Shown: positions 7,411 through 15,928, counted from the first letter of the stretch. The stretch: DNA of 18,186 nt from an uncultured Lachnospiraceae bacterium (GCA_947177105.1 CAMWTF010000012.1:1-18186), one strand, 5' to 3'. Notes: generated by a model from the letters alone, not told the origin. Numbers and translations are program-made.

Positions 7411-7860
7411 ATGTCAGAGAAGGGAATATACATAGGCGTTGCGGCTTTGATGCTGGTGCTGCTGATGACTGCGGCGTTGCTGGCGCTGCGGAGGGCCAGG
7501 CGCAGTCGGCCCAGCGGTATGGATTTGATGGAGGGGCATGAGTTTGAGTACTATTGTGCCGATCTGCTGCGCCGGGTGGGTTTTCTGGAAGTGGAGGTCA
7601 CCCGGGGCAGCGGTGATTACGGCGTAGATATTCTGGCGGAAATGGGGGGCGTGACGTATGCGGTTCAGTGCAAGCGCTATGACGGTCCGGTGGGAGTAAA
7701 AGCGGTGCAGGAGGTTTACGCTGGCCGGGACTATTATGACCGCATGGTGGGCGTGGTGATGACCAATCAGTATTTCACCCGCCCGGCGGTGGAGGTGGCC
7801 CAGAAACTGAAGATTTTGCTGTGGGATCGCGGGTATCTGGAGAGCATGTTGGAAGAATAA
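7411..7860 (+). CDS. Membrane-anchored Mrr-like restriction endonuclease domain protein
   Basis: Mrr-type domains are PD-(D/E)XK nuclease folds that cut DNA, in some proteins methylated DNA. The 149-residue product starts with one transmembrane helix (about 6-27), then RRARRSRP as a cytoplasmic positive stretch, then the domain: FEYYCADLLRRVGF (45-58), VTRGSGDYGVDILAE (63-77) with the catalytic Asp73, and VQCKRY (85-90) with the Gln86-X-Lys88 variant of the motif. It would be held on the inner face of the membrane. No methyltransferase or specificity gene is near. ATG 7411 is the first start after an in-frame stop; GAGG lies rather far upstream (about 16 bases). It is convergent with the DUF885 gene, one base apart. 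Confidence 0.85.
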   Translation: MSEKGIYIGVAALMLVLLMTAALLALRRARRSRPSGMDLMEGHEFEYYCADLLRRVGFLEVEVTRGSGDYGVDILAEMGGVTYAVQCKRYDGPVGVKAVQEVYAGRDYYDRMVGVVMTNQYFTRPAVEVAQKLKILLWDRGYLESMLEE

Positions 7861-7861
7861 A

Positions 7862-9718
7862 TCAGGGTGTATCTTCCAAGGCATCCTCTAAGCTGGTGAA
7901 ATCCGAAGGTCCCATGTTCAGAAAGAAAGTATGAAAACGCAGGTCGGTATAGTCCGTTCCCCACAGGGTGCGGGCTTTTTGCTTAAGCTCCAGAATCTCC
8001 AGATAGCCCACATAGTATTGAGGATAATTGGCGGGCTCCTCCGCAATGTAGGTGTATATTGCCTGGGCAGCCTCTGGATCGCTGATGCCGAAATTGTTCA
8101 GCACAGCGGCAATCTGCCCACAGTCGGCTCCGTCATAGTGAACCATCAAATCCAGCAGGGAATAGAGGCAGAGCAGCAGGCTTCGGTTGGTCTTTTCCGC
8201 TTGAATATACCATGTGGCTTCAGGCTGTCCGCTCTCGCCAAGCAGATCGCAGGCATAGTCATAGGCGATAAATTCCACATACAGGGCCCACCCCTCCTGG
8301 TAGCCGCCGTAACTCAGCAGCTGGCGCACCGGGTCTGCTCCCTGCTCCGCCAGATAGCGGCGGCTGTAGACAGACTGGTACAGATGGCCGGGATATCCCT
8401 CATGGGCCAGGGTGGTGTACAGTTCCAGGGCATCGGGCATATCCTTTTCATTTACATAGATAACATTGGCGGAGGTGTCGTCTAAGGGCGGCGTCAGATA
8501 GAAGGCCGGTGCGGTGTAGTCCGCCAGAGAGTCGGAGACGGCCTTGACAGTCACCGTGGGAAGCTGCTGTCCGCCAACTTCCAAGCCGGGAAAGTCCTGG
8601 GCCATCCGTTTTTGCAAATCCTCCAGCATCTGTGACGGCTGTGTGTAGGGAAAAGCTGCCAGGCACTCTTCCTGAGCGGAAGGGAGCACACAGGCGGGAT
8701 GCTCCGTGATCAGCTGGCGCAGGGTGTTAAGCTGAGAGAGCAGCTGATTTTTCAGCAGGTCATAGAGTTCCTCCGGGGAGCGGTAACTGCCGGTCTCGGC
8801 GATCAATAGCTGACGGTAATATTCCTGTCCCTCCGGGTAAGCGGCCAGTCCTTGGGGCAGGCCATCGTCTCTCTCCCGCTGTGCTGAAAGCTGCTCTAAC
8901 CCCTGATCCAGTCTCTCGTAGGCGGGGAGCAGTACAGAGGACAGCAGCTCATTATTGCGGCGAATGGCAACGAGGGCAGTTTCCCGGTCAATCCCCTGAC
9001 GGGTATACAAGTCGTTCACTCTCTCCTGAAAGGTAGTCTGGAGGAAATGCTCGCCTTGCGCCAAGCTTTCCGCAGTCAATATCTGCCTGCACTGCTGGCG
9101 CACTTTTTTTATGGATACCTGGCTCATACCCAGCCCCGCCGCTGTTTTTTCCTGCTCATAGACCAGCAGGCTGTCGTAGTAAGTTCCGGTTTGAGACAGC
9201 AGTGTCAGGTAGTCCTCCACATCCCTTGCGGTTCGGAAGGTGTACTCCGCCAGCAGGATGGGCAGCTGGCTCTGCATGCCGGAGGCGGGGGAGAGGGGTT
9301 CGTCATAATAGGCGTGGGACTGCATTTCCAGTGAGTTTTCCAGGGAGAGAGCCAGCAGTTTTCGGGCATAGGCATCGTGAGCGTCCAGACCCCGGACGGA
9401 CATCTTTTTCCAGAAATTCACCTGCTTTTCCATCTCCTCAAGCTGAAGTTCCCTGGAGCCGGGCGTGTAACCTGGCAGCCGAGCCTCATACTCTCGGATG
9501 CCGAAATCTTCAGGATGGGCGATGGTGTAATGCATATTCAGGGTGTTATGTACCATTTCCTGGCGAAACAGTTCCTGAGCGGCGCGTCTAAACTTCTCTT
9601 CATTGCGGCGGGGACCGAACAAAAGTAAGGTCAGTATGGCGAAGAGCAACAGCAGTCCGGCGCCTGTCAGAAGCTGCCGCCAGGTGAGTTTATGGTGTTT
9701 TTTCAAGGCGGACTCCAT
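7862..9718 (-). CDS. DUF885 family metallopeptidase-like protein, membrane anchored
   Basis: DUF885 proteins are predicted zinc peptidases whose substrates are mostly unknown. The 618-residue product has full family length. A positively charged start and a hydrophobic helix (14-35) make an N-terminal anchor, placing the rest outside the cell. The active-site motif HEGYPGH (439-445) is present, with a second glutamate in YQEGWALYVE (Glu475) and the LTPPLDDTSANVIYVN region (408-423) typical of the family. The only in-frame start after a stop codon is ATG 9718, which has no recognisable ribosome binding site. A TATAAT on the minus strand (plus-strand 9737-9742) lies so close that the message may be almost leaderless. 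It is divergent from the pentulose kinase. Confidence 0.88.
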   Translation of the reverse strand: MESALKKHHKLTWRQLLTGAGLLLLFAILTLLLFGPRRNEEKFRRAAQELFRQEMVHNTLNMHYTIAHPEDFGIREYEARLPGYTPGSRELQLEEMEKQVNFWKKMSVRGLDAHDAYARKLLALSLENSLEMQSHAYYDEPLSPASGMQSQLPILLAEYTFRTARDVEDYLTLLSQTGTYYDSLLVYEQEKTAAGLGMSQVSIKKVRQQCRQILTAESLAQGEHFLQTTFQERVNDLYTRQGIDRETALVAIRRNNELLSSVLLPAYERLDQGLEQLSAQRERDDGLPQGLAAYPEGQEYYRQLLIAETGSYRSPEELYDLLKNQLLSQLNTLRQLITEHPACVLPSAQEECLAAFPYTQPSQMLEDLQKRMAQDFPGLEVGGQQLPTVTVKAVSDSLADYTAPAFYLTPPLDDTSANVIYVNEKDMPDALELYTTLAHEGYPGHLYQSVYSRRYLAEQGADPVRQLLSYGGYQEGWALYVEFIAYDYACDLLGESGQPEATWYIQAEKTNRSLLLCLYSLLDLMVHYDGADCGQIAAVLNNFGISDPEAAQAIYTYIAEEPANYPQYYVGYLEILELKQKARTLWGTDYTDLRFHTFFLNMGPSDFTSLEDALEDTP

Positions 9719-9823
9719 GAAAGCGGATATTGATGCATTATATGCGGCGGGTATTGTCCATCATTCGGTTTCTTTTCGGAGGGGCAGCGTAAATTAAAAT
9801 ATTTAAAATTTTACTAAACCATA

Positions 9824-9853
9824 TTGACCGAAAGCTGTAAAAGGCACTATACT
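9824..9853 (+). promoter_or_regulatory. Promoter of the pentulose kinase-araD unit
   Basis: TTGACC (9824-9829) and TATACT (9848-9853) are 18 bases apart. An A/T tract at 9791-9815 lies just upstream and could act as an UP element. The leader to ATG 10009 is about 150 bases and contains small GC-rich self-complementary segments, such as TGGAA/TTCCA at 9945-9964. Confidence 0.65.
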
Positions 9854-9856
9854 AGA

Positions 9857-9874
9857 AATATGGGTACACCTATT
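9857..9874. promoter_or_regulatory. Candidate operator of the pentose unit
   Basis: This imperfect 18-base palindrome (AATA...GGGTACACC...TATT, 14 of 18 positions symmetrical, GTAC at its core) covers the expected transcription start, a classic repressor position. The 9-base core GGGTACACC (9862-9870) occurs again in the opposite orientation at 11733-11741, in front of araD. A pentose repressor of the AraR or LacI kind is a plausible binder, but no such gene is in the window. Confidence 0.4.
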
Positions 9875-10008
9875 CGGTCCGCTGATTGCAGAAAACGGAA
9901 AATCTAGTCGGTCGTGAGAATAAATCCTTGCGGCAGCCGCCAGATGGAAATGCAGGCACTTCCACCAGACGCGCTGATCGCGGGAATAAAGAAAACAGGA
10001 GGGTAAAC

Positions 10009-11598
10009 ATGAGTAAGGAAGCAATTTTGTCGGGAAAGACTGTGCTGGGCATTGAGTTCGGCTCCACCCGCATCAAGGCGGTGTTGGTGGATGAGACCCA
10101 TCAGCCGGTGGCTATGGGCACCTATGACTGGGAGAACCGTCTGGAGAACAATATCTGGACATACAGTCTGGAAGATATCTGGAAGGGGCTGCAGGGCTGC
10201 TATAAGAGTTTGAAAGAGGATGTGCAAGGTAAGTACGGTGTGGCCTTAAGCAAGCTGGGAGCGCTGGGCTTTTCCGGCATGATGCACGGCTACATGCCCT
10301 TTGATGGAAACGGAGAACTGTTGGTGCCCTTCCGCACTTGGAGGAACACCATGACCGCGGAGGCTTGTGGCAGGCTGACCCCGGTGTTTAACTTCAATAT
10401 CCCTCAGAGGTGGAGTATAGCCCATCTGTATCAGGCGATCTTAAGCGGTGAAGAGCATGTAAAGAATATTACTTTCTTTACTACTTTAGCAGGTTACATC
10501 CACTGGAAACTGTCCGGGGAGAAGGTGCTGGGCGTGGGCGAGGCTTCCGGCATGTTCCCCATCGATTCCGAGATCTGCGATTTTGACCAGAAAATGCTGG
10601 CTCAGTTTGACGAACTGGTGGCGGAGCGTGGCTTTGGCTGGAAATTAAAAGACATTCTGCCCAAGGTGCTGCCCGCTGGTGCGGCTGCGGGTACATTGAC
10701 GGCGGAGGGAGCTAAGCTGTTAGATCCCGACGGTGAATTGGGGGCAGGTGTGCCCATGTGTCCTCCCGAAGGCGATGCCGGCACGGGCATGGTGGCCACC
10801 AACAGCGTGAAGGTGCGCACCGGTAACATTTCCGCAGGTACATCCATCTTCTCCATGGTAGTAACGGAACATGCCCTGAGCAAGGTGCATGAGGAGATCG
10901 ACATGGTGACCACGCCGGACGGTTATCCTGTGGCTATGGTGCATTGCAATAACTGCACATCCGACCTGAATGCCTGGGTCAATCTGTTTGAAGAGTTTGC
11001 GGGAAAATTTGGCATGAAACCGGACAAAAACGAGTTGTATGGCACACTGTACAGGGAGGCGTTGACGGCGGACCCTGACTGCGGCGGCCTCATGGCCTAC
11101 AACTATTTCTCCGGCGAGCCGGTGACCGGGTTAAACGCAGGGAGACCCATGTTTGTCCGTACACCCGATGCCCGTTTCAGCCTGGCGAATTTCATGAGAA
11201 GCCACTTGTACAGCGCCATGGCGGCATTGAAGATCGGCAATGATATTCTGTTAAAGGAGGAGCAGGTGAAGGTGGACTCCCTGATGGGCCATGGCGGACT
11301 GTTCAAGACCCCTGTGGTGGGCCAGCAGCTGATGGCAGCGGCCATGAATGCGCCTGTAACTGTGATGGATACCGCCAGCGAGGGCGGCGCCTGGGGCATG
11401 GCGGTGCTGGCATGTTTTATGGCGGAGAAGGCATCGGGGGAGACTTTGCCGGAATACCTGTCCCACAAGATCTTTGCAGGCCAGAGCGGCACCACCATTG
11501 CGCCTAAGGCGGAAGATGTGGCCGGGTTCGATGCGTTTATCGAGAAGTATAAGGCGACTCTGCCTGCGGAAATGGCGGCCGTAGAGGGGCTGAACTGA
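10009..11598 (+). CDS. FGGY family pentulose kinase, probably AraK-like L-ribulokinase
   Basis: FGGY kinases phosphorylate sugars such as L-ribulose or D-xylulose with ATP. The 529-residue product shows an N-terminal phosphate-binding turn ([13 protein letters not shown], 13-25), [12 protein letters not shown] (88-99), a GDAGTG segment with the likely catalytic Asp256 (255-260), an [11 protein letters not shown] region (274-284) and the C-terminal nucleotide-binding [18 protein letters not shown] (426-443). The usual Asp of the first motif is Glu16. Start ATG 10009 has AGGAGGG just upstream; an in-frame TTG at 9886 would add 41 polar residues and is rejected. Annotation pipelines often call such proteins xylulokinase. 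The adjacent araD favours L-ribulokinase, as described for the non-orthologous clostridial AraK, but xylulokinase activity is not excluded. Confidence 0.85.
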   Translation: MSKEAILSGKTVLGIEFGSTRIKAVLVDETHQPVAMGTYDWENRLENNIWTYSLEDIWKGLQGCYKSLKEDVQGKYGVALSKLGALGFSGMMHGYMPFDGNGELLVPFRTWRNTMTAEACGRLTPVFNFNIPQRWSIAHLYQAILSGEEHVKNITFFTTLAGYIHWKLSGEKVLGVGEASGMFPIDSEICDFDQKMLAQFDELVAERGFGWKLKDILPKVLPAGAAAGTLTAEGAKLLDPDGELGAGVPMCPPEGDAGTGMVATNSVKVRTGNISAGTSIFSMVVTEHALSKVHEEIDMVTTPDGYPVAMVHCNNCTSDLNAWVNLFEEFAGKFGMKPDKNELYGTLYREALTADPDCGGLMAYNYFSGEPVTGLNAGRPMFVRTPDARFSLANFMRSHLYSAMAALKIGNDILLKEEQVKVDSLMGHGGLFKTPVVGQQLMAAAMNAPVTVMDTASEGGAWGMAVLACFMAEKASGETLPEYLSHKIFAGQSGTTIAPKAEDVAGFDAFIEKYKATLPAEMAAVEGLN

Positions 11599-11617
11599 GA
11601 TAGACGCGGGGGCGCCG

Positions 11618-11658
11618 GGGCCGGCCCATGGGGGAAAACCCCTGTGTAATGCCGGCCC
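11618..11658 (+). other. Long GC-rich hairpin between the kinase and araD
   Basis: GGGCCGGC (11618-11625) pairs perfectly with GCCGGCCC (11651-11658). Inside it, CATGGGGG (11627-11634) pairs with CCCCTGTG (11639-11646, two G-T pairs) around an AAAA loop. No T run follows, so it is not a classical terminator. It may stabilise the upstream message or tune how much araD is made. A competing pairing of CGCGGG (11605-11610) with CCCGCG (11656-11661) is also possible. Confidence 0.6.
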
Positions 11659-11689
11659 GCGGAGAGGAAACCAATTGAAATAGCAGGAT

Positions 11690-11754
11690 ACATGTTCACG
11701 GAGAGCATACCGCCCATGCCAGGGTGCGGAGCGGTGTACCCGGAGGGGACATGT
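11690..11754 (+). other. Second structured element in the araD leader
   Basis: ACATGT at 11690-11695 and again at 11749-11754 can close a stem, and GCATACCGC (11705-11713) pairs with GCGGTGTAC (11731-11739) at eight of nine positions around a 17-base loop. The structure ends 26 bases before the araD start. Its right arm contains the GGTGTACCC motif shared with the kinase promoter. I do not recognise a known riboswitch. Confidence 0.4.
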
Positions 11755-11780
11755 GGAATTATAAATAGGGGGATAAGTTA

Positions 11781-12482
11781 ATGTTAGAGGATTTAAAGCA
11801 GAAAGTATATGAGGCAAATATGGATCTGCCCCGCTATGGCCTGGTGACATTCACCTGGGGTAATGTCAGCGCCATCGACAGGGAGAGCGGCCTGTTTGTC
11901 ATCAAACCCAGCGGAGTGGAGTATGACAAGCTAAAACCCGAGGACATGGTGGTTATGGATTTAAACGGCAACAAAGTGGAGGGCAGGTACAATCCCTCCT
12001 CGGACACCGCCACCCATCTGGAACTGTACAAGGCATTCCCGGAGATCGGCGGCGTGGTACATACCCATTCTTCCTATGCCACCAGCTGGGCGCAGGCGGG
12101 CAGGGATATTCCATGCTACGGCACCACCCATGCGGACTACATCTACGGCGCAGTGCCCTGTGTCAGATGCCTGACCAGAGAGGAGATTGAGGACGCCTAC
12201 GAGGAGAACACAGGACATCTGATCGTGGAGGAATTTAAGCGGCTGAACAAGGATCCTATGGCAGTGCCCGCTGTGCTGTGCAAGAACCATGGTCCCTTCG
12301 CCTGGGGCAAGGATGCCAAGGACGCGGTTCACAATGCGGTGGTGCTTGAGGAGGTGGCCAAGATGGCCTACCGTGCGGAGACCATCAATCCCAGAATACA
12401 GCCCGCTCCCCAGGAACTGCAGGATAAGCACTACTACCGCAAGCACGGAGCAAATGCTTACTATGGGCAGAAGGAGCAGTAA
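11781..12482 (+). CDS. araD: L-ribulose-5-phosphate 4-epimerase (AraD)
   Basis: AraD converts L-ribulose 5-phosphate into D-xylulose 5-phosphate, the last step that brings L-arabinose into the pentose phosphate pathway. The 233-residue product belongs to the class II aldolase/AraD zinc enzymes. Residues aligned to the E. coli enzyme by motif include the zinc ligands His94, His96 (VVHTHS) and His170 (KNHGPF), Asp75 in SSDTATH, and the acid/base pair Asp119 (THADY) and Tyr228 (ANAYYG), each one position before the E. coli numbering. Asn28 (TWGNVS) and Lys42 (KPSG) line the phosphate site. ATG 11781 follows AGGGGG with 8-base spacing. It is the second gene of the kinase unit. Confidence 0.95.
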   Translation: MLEDLKQKVYEANMDLPRYGLVTFTWGNVSAIDRESGLFVIKPSGVEYDKLKPEDMVVMDLNGNKVEGRYNPSSDTATHLELYKAFPEIGGVVHTHSSYATSWAQAGRDIPCYGTTHADYIYGAVPCVRCLTREEIEDAYEENTGHLIVEEFKRLNKDPMAVPAVLCKNHGPFAWGKDAKDAVHNAVVLEEVAKMAYRAETINPRIQPAPQELQDKHYYRKHGANAYYGQKEQ

Positions 12483-12501
12483 AGTTCTGTAACGCACCTG
12501 T

Positions 12502-12612
12502 ATGAACAAAGGTTGCTCTATATTGGAAACAAGAGTCATATGCATAGTTGTCATTACAATCACGTTATTCGGCGCGGCCGTTCTTTATTATGAGGAGCCG
12601 TGTGATAAATAG
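12502..12612 (+). CDS. Possible 36-residue small membrane protein
   Basis: An ORF begins 20 bases after araD and encodes a short polar start, one strongly hydrophobic stretch (VICIVVITITLFGAAVLYY, about residues 12-30) and a charged end (EEPCDK). Composition fits a single-span membrane peptide. There is no recognisable ribosome binding site, so it may simply be a chance ORF between araD and its terminator. Confidence 0.22.
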   Translation: MNKGCSILETRVICIVVITITLFGAAVLYYEEPCDK

Positions 12613-12652
12613 ATGTAGACACTTTTGGTAACGGAGAGAGTAACGTATAGAG

Positions 12653-12690
12653 AAAGTCCGATTCTTTGGCAAAAGAATTGGGCTTTTTCT
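12653..12690 (+). terminator. Strong Rho-independent terminator of the kinase-araD unit
   Basis: AAAGTCCGATTCTTT (12653-12667) pairs over all 15 positions (two G-T pairs) with AAAGAATTGGGCTTT (12672-12686) around a GGCA loop, followed by more T. It lies 171 bases past the araD stop and closes the transcription unit. Confidence 0.82.
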
Positions 12691-12783
12691 ATATGGAGAA
12701 GTTTCATGATGAGAGAAAGCAAAAAGTTCGTCTAGAAATTTATTTGGAATAGAAAATAATATATATAATTGCATGCAAGCATA

Positions 12784-12812
12784 TTGACGCCAACACTAAT
12801 TAAATATATAAT
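12784..12812 (+). promoter_or_regulatory. Near-consensus promoter of the secreted Cys-rich gene
   Basis: TTGACG (12784-12789) and TATAAT (12807-12812) are 17 bases apart. A perfect palindrome TTGCATGCAA (12769-12778) sits just upstream of the -35, and GCATGC recurs just downstream of the -10, so a repressor could bind on both sides. The leader to ATG 12893 is about 73 bases. Confidence 0.7.
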
Positions 12813-12892
12813 ATAAGCATGCGATAGACTTGCAATAATACAGACCGTTCTGCATATGATTCGATAACGCTTTATAAAGGAGGAACTTGCTT

Positions 12893-13216
12893 ATGACAGG
12901 GAAAATTAAGATGGTATTGTTAGCGATTACTTTGTGTTTGGGAATAGGTTTGCAGAGCATGGGAGCAGTGCAGGCCGCGGTATACTCTGAGGCGTGTCCG
13001 TTTTGTGGAACCATGGTAAGCAGAGGTTCATTTACCAGAGTATTAAGTGCGGATTTTATGCAGGTATGCGATATAGAAAAAGATTGTAATATCTATTGGG
13101 TGGTTTATGGAGAGTATACAACGGTTACATGCCAAACGCCTAATTGCCAAAATTATGGCAGGGAGGTCAGAACAGACGTATGGAGCCAGCCAGAGCATTA
13201 TCCAGCAAAGCAATAG
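12893..13216 (+). CDS. Small secreted cysteine-rich protein, function unknown
   Basis: I do not recognise a named family. The 107-residue product has a clear signal peptide: a Lys-rich start, a hydrophobic core (8-20) and a likely cut after VQA (Ala28). The mature part of about 79 residues has six cysteines: Cys35 and Cys38 in CPFCG, Cys59, Cys65, Cys80 and Cys85, as in a zinc-ribbon or disulfide-stabilised domain, and several aromatic residues (YWVVYGEY). Similar small secreted zinc-ribbon-like proteins are common in Lachnospiraceae. ATG 12893 has AGGAGG 9 bases upstream; a TTG two codons earlier (12887) is too close to it. It is preceded by its own promoter and followed by a weak hairpin, so it is probably monocistronic. 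Confidence 0.72.
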   Translation: MTGKIKMVLLAITLCLGIGLQSMGAVQAAVYSEACPFCGTMVSRGSFTRVLSADFMQVCDIEKDCNIYWVVYGEYTTVTCQTPNCQNYGREVRTDVWSQPEHYPAKQ

Positions 13217-13525
13217 GAACATAGATTTAATGCAATAGTCTGTTTAGCGCTTTATAATTGGGGGCTTAGCGTATTCTTTGTAACAGATAAGGAAATTCGT
13301 AATATGAGTCATATGGGACGGTCTATTTCTTTAATTTCTAACATCGGTAACATATTCCTATGGACTTTGGGAGCGCCTGAAGTCCATTTTGGATTTAAGG
13401 AACGTGTTCTTTCCGGATACGAACTTAGGCGGGATGTTCGCTGAAACCTGACAAGTGAAGCAAAAATCGCGCATCCATCATAGAACGGCGCTGCCATAGA
13501 CACGGTATGCGGGAAAGGGGGAACT
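13217..13525. other. Intergenic region with a weak terminator-like hairpin
   Basis: No gene is apparent in these 309 bases. The main structure is ATGGACTT (13360-13367) paired with AAGTCCAT (13380-13387) around a 12-base loop and followed by TTT (13388-13390), facing plus, which may end the Cys-rich transcript inefficiently. No convincing promoter for the following lipoprotein gene was found. Confidence 0.4.
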
Positions 13526-15769
13526 ATGAAGTATGGGGCAAAGCTAAGAATATGCGGCCTGTTTCTGTTTTTTTTATCATTAACAATCTGTGCTTGCGGA
13601 CGGGGTGAGCCCCCGGGCGTCGTCCAGGACACGGAGGAAGATGTTCTGGTGCCTGTGGCGGTATTTCAGGATATGAAATTGCCCGTCCCGCTGGAGGCAT
13701 TTCGGCTTTTTACGTGCAATGATGAGTGGTTTTATGCTGCCGGTCTTCAATACGACAGTGAAAAACAGAAAGGCTGCTGGTATATCTACCGGGGCCGGGC
13801 GGCGGATGAATTTATGGCGGAGAAGTATGTGGCACGAGAGGGTACTAATCTTCTGACTCTGCTGGCGGACAGGGAAGATTGCTGCTATTTGTACATGCAG
13901 GAGAAAAACGGAGACTTTTTTCTGGAAAAATATGACGCTGGCGGAGAATTATCCTGGCATACGGATTGCGAGGCATCGGAACTGCTGCACAAGGGGGAAC
14001 GTCTCACGGACGGAATTGTTACAGAGGACGGCAGAGTGATACTCTATGATTATGGCGCGGGCGGCAGCGCCTTTGTATTTGGGGCGGAGGGTGGTCTTCA
14101 GGGAATTTCCACGCCGGATCTGGACAGCCTGGAAGGAATCGTAGAAGGGCCGGAGGGCCGGATATACGGATTCTGTATTACAGGGAAGGAACCGCTCTTT
14201 GTAAACATAGAGGATTCGGAAGAGAGATTTGTCTGTCCGATGACGCCGCTGCAGGCGTATGGGGGAGGCGAGGACGGAATCTATCTGCGTACCGGCGACG
14301 GGCTTTGGAAATATAGTCCGGAGGACGGGGAGATAGAGCGGCTGTGGCTGTGGGATGATGAATATGTGCAGATTGACGGCAGTCAGGTGTGCCGTATTTC
14401 CAGAGGAGAGAAAACCATAAACCTGACATGCCAAAGGCCGGCCAGAAAGGGGATGGACTGGAAGGGCGGTACAATCACCTTCGTTTCTGTGGGCTTTGAA
14501 AGCAGCCAGGATTATCCGGAGAAACAGCCAGTCACTATAAGCCGGTCCTTTTACCAGGCCAATGACGAATACAGTTCCCACCACATGGACGAACTGGTGC
14601 AACAGTATAACAGGCAGAGCAGGAAATACAAGGTAGTGATACTTTCGCCGGATGAAGATATGCTTTCTGATAACTCCCGGTTTGAGCTTTTCGGGGCGCT
14701 GGAGATGCAGCTTGTGCGGGGCCAGGGACCAGATCTGATCGAAGTGCAGGGGCTGAATGTGGACAATCTGGCGGCCAAAGGGGCCCTGGAAGATTTGACC
14801 CGTTATTATGAGTCCAGTGATGTGGTCGGTTCCGAAGATATTCTGGAGTCTGTCAGGAAAGCCGGCATGGTGGCGGGGCGGGATACGGTGGTGATCCCGG
14901 CCTTTCATCTGCGGACATTGCGCTCTAAGGAGAAAGTGGATGCCGACGACTGGACGCCCCTGCGCTTTCTGGAGACGATGCAGGGGGACGGTGAACTTAT
15001 ATTTCCGGTGGCCAGTCAGAGGGATGCGCTCTGGTACTGTATGGGGGTGAGCCTTGGAGAGCATTTCGTTGATTATGAGAAGAGGGAATGCTATTTTGAC
15101 AGTGAAGAGTTTCGAACGGTATTGGAGGCATGCGGCAGCTGGGAGGCGGGGCGGTCGCATGTTCGAGCGGCGGGCAATTTGGAGGTGGGAGCAGAGCAGG
15201 CAGGGACGATAAGCAGAGAACAGAGGGGATCGGAAGCGAAATGGCTGCTTAATCAGGTAGTGATCAATAATATGTTTACTCTGTTAGCATACAACAAAAA
15301 AGGCATATACTGGCCCGGATATCCCGGATGGAACGGGGCCGAAACCCAGCTTGGCATAATGGATGGATTTGTCATGAACAGTGCGTCAGAGAATAAGGAG
15401 GGCGCATGGGATTTTCTGGAGTTTCTGCTGTCCAAGGAACTGCAGGACAGTATAGACTGGGGATTCCCGGCGAGACAGGACAGCTTTGAGGACTACCTGG
15501 CCTCTTCCTATATGGCGAAAGAGGACAGTTCCCTGGAGTTTGGCTATTTTATAGAGACTACCCAGCAGCCCGGACAGGAGGATTATGATATCATATGGGA
15601 GATGCTGGACCGTGCCGTGTACCGCCCCGCCGGATTCTACTTCAACGATAATCCCGTCCGGGTCATTCTGGAGGAGGAAACAGGAATGTACTTTGCGGGA
15701 GACGCTACTCTGGAGGAGACTGTGAGAAAGATACAGAGCCGGGTGACACTGTATCTCAGCGAAATGTGA
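13526..15769 (+). CDS. Large lipoprotein: propeller-like N-terminal half plus family-1 solute-binding domain
   Basis: The 747-residue product begins with a lipoprotein signal peptide; ICAC with Cys24 is the likely lipidation site. Residues about 45-320 read like repeated beta strands with FYAAGLQYD, LYMQEKNGDFFLEKYD, ILYDYG and GIYLRTGDGLWKYS motifs, as in a beta-propeller sensor. From about 336 the sequence matches a family-1 extracellular solute-binding protein: HMDELVQQYNRQSRKYKVVIL, GQGPDLIEVQ (400-409), LEDLTRYYE, and a C-terminal KEGAWDFLEFLLSKELQ segment. Such domains normally deliver sugars to ABC importers, but no permease lies beside it. It could sense or bind oligosaccharides, or supply a distant transporter. 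ATG 13526 follows AAAGGGGG with 5-base spacing. Confidence 0.82.
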   Translation: MKYGAKLRICGLFLFFLSLTICACGRGEPPGVVQDTEEDVLVPVAVFQDMKLPVPLEAFRLFTCNDEWFYAAGLQYDSEKQKGCWYIYRGRAADEFMAEKYVAREGTNLLTLLADREDCCYLYMQEKNGDFFLEKYDAGGELSWHTDCEASELLHKGERLTDGIVTEDGRVILYDYGAGGSAFVFGAEGGLQGISTPDLDSLEGIVEGPEGRIYGFCITGKEPLFVNIEDSEERFVCPMTPLQAYGGGEDGIYLRTGDGLWKYSPEDGEIERLWLWDDEYVQIDGSQVCRISRGEKTINLTCQRPARKGMDWKGGTITFVSVGFESSQDYPEKQPVTISRSFYQANDEYSSHHMDELVQQYNRQSRKYKVVILSPDEDMLSDNSRFELFGALEMQLVRGQGPDLIEVQGLNVDNLAAKGALEDLTRYYESSDVVGSEDILESVRKAGMVAGRDTVVIPAFHLRTLRSKEKVDADDWTPLRFLETMQGDGELIFPVASQRDALWYCMGVSLGEHFVDYEKRECYFDSEEFRTVLEACGSWEAGRSHVRAAGNLEVGAEQAGTISREQRGSEAKWLLNQVVINNMFTLLAYNKKGIYWPGYPGWNGAETQLGIMDGFVMNSASENKEGAWDFLEFLLSKELQDSIDWGFPARQDSFEDYLASSYMAKEDSSLEFGYFIETTQQPGQEDYDIIWEMLDRAVYRPAGFYFNDNPVRVILEEETGMYFAGDATLEETVRKIQSRVTLYLSEM

Positions 15770-15845
15770 TATTGTGCCAAAGGGTATAACCCCACTGGTG
15801 ATAAAAATATTATGTGCCCGAACACATTCAAGAAATTTTGCCGCT

Positions 15846-15874
15846 TTGTATAGACGGGAAACCTATTTTATGCT
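15846..15874 (+). promoter_or_regulatory. Promoter of the transketolase operon
   Basis: TTGTAT (15846-15851) and TATGCT (15869-15874) are 17 bases apart. TAGTATAAA just downstream offers an alternative -10 with a TG extension. The leader to ATG 15929 is about 50 bases. Confidence 0.5.
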
Positions 15875-15928
15875 AGTATAAAAGACAGAAAAAGATTGTG
15901 CCGCCAGGGGGTGGCAGAAGGAGGAGCA

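Noticed and set aside
9886..10008. N-terminal extension of the pentulose kinase from TTG 9886
   Set aside because: It would add 41 polar residues absent from FGGY kinases; ATG 10009 has AGGAGGG and begins right before the family's first motif.
13949..15160. 403-codon ORF on the minus strand
   Set aside because: It lies wholly inside the lipoprotein gene on the opposite strand, has low-complexity His/Pro/Arg-rich composition and no ribosome binding site; it is a shadow of a GC-rich coding frame.
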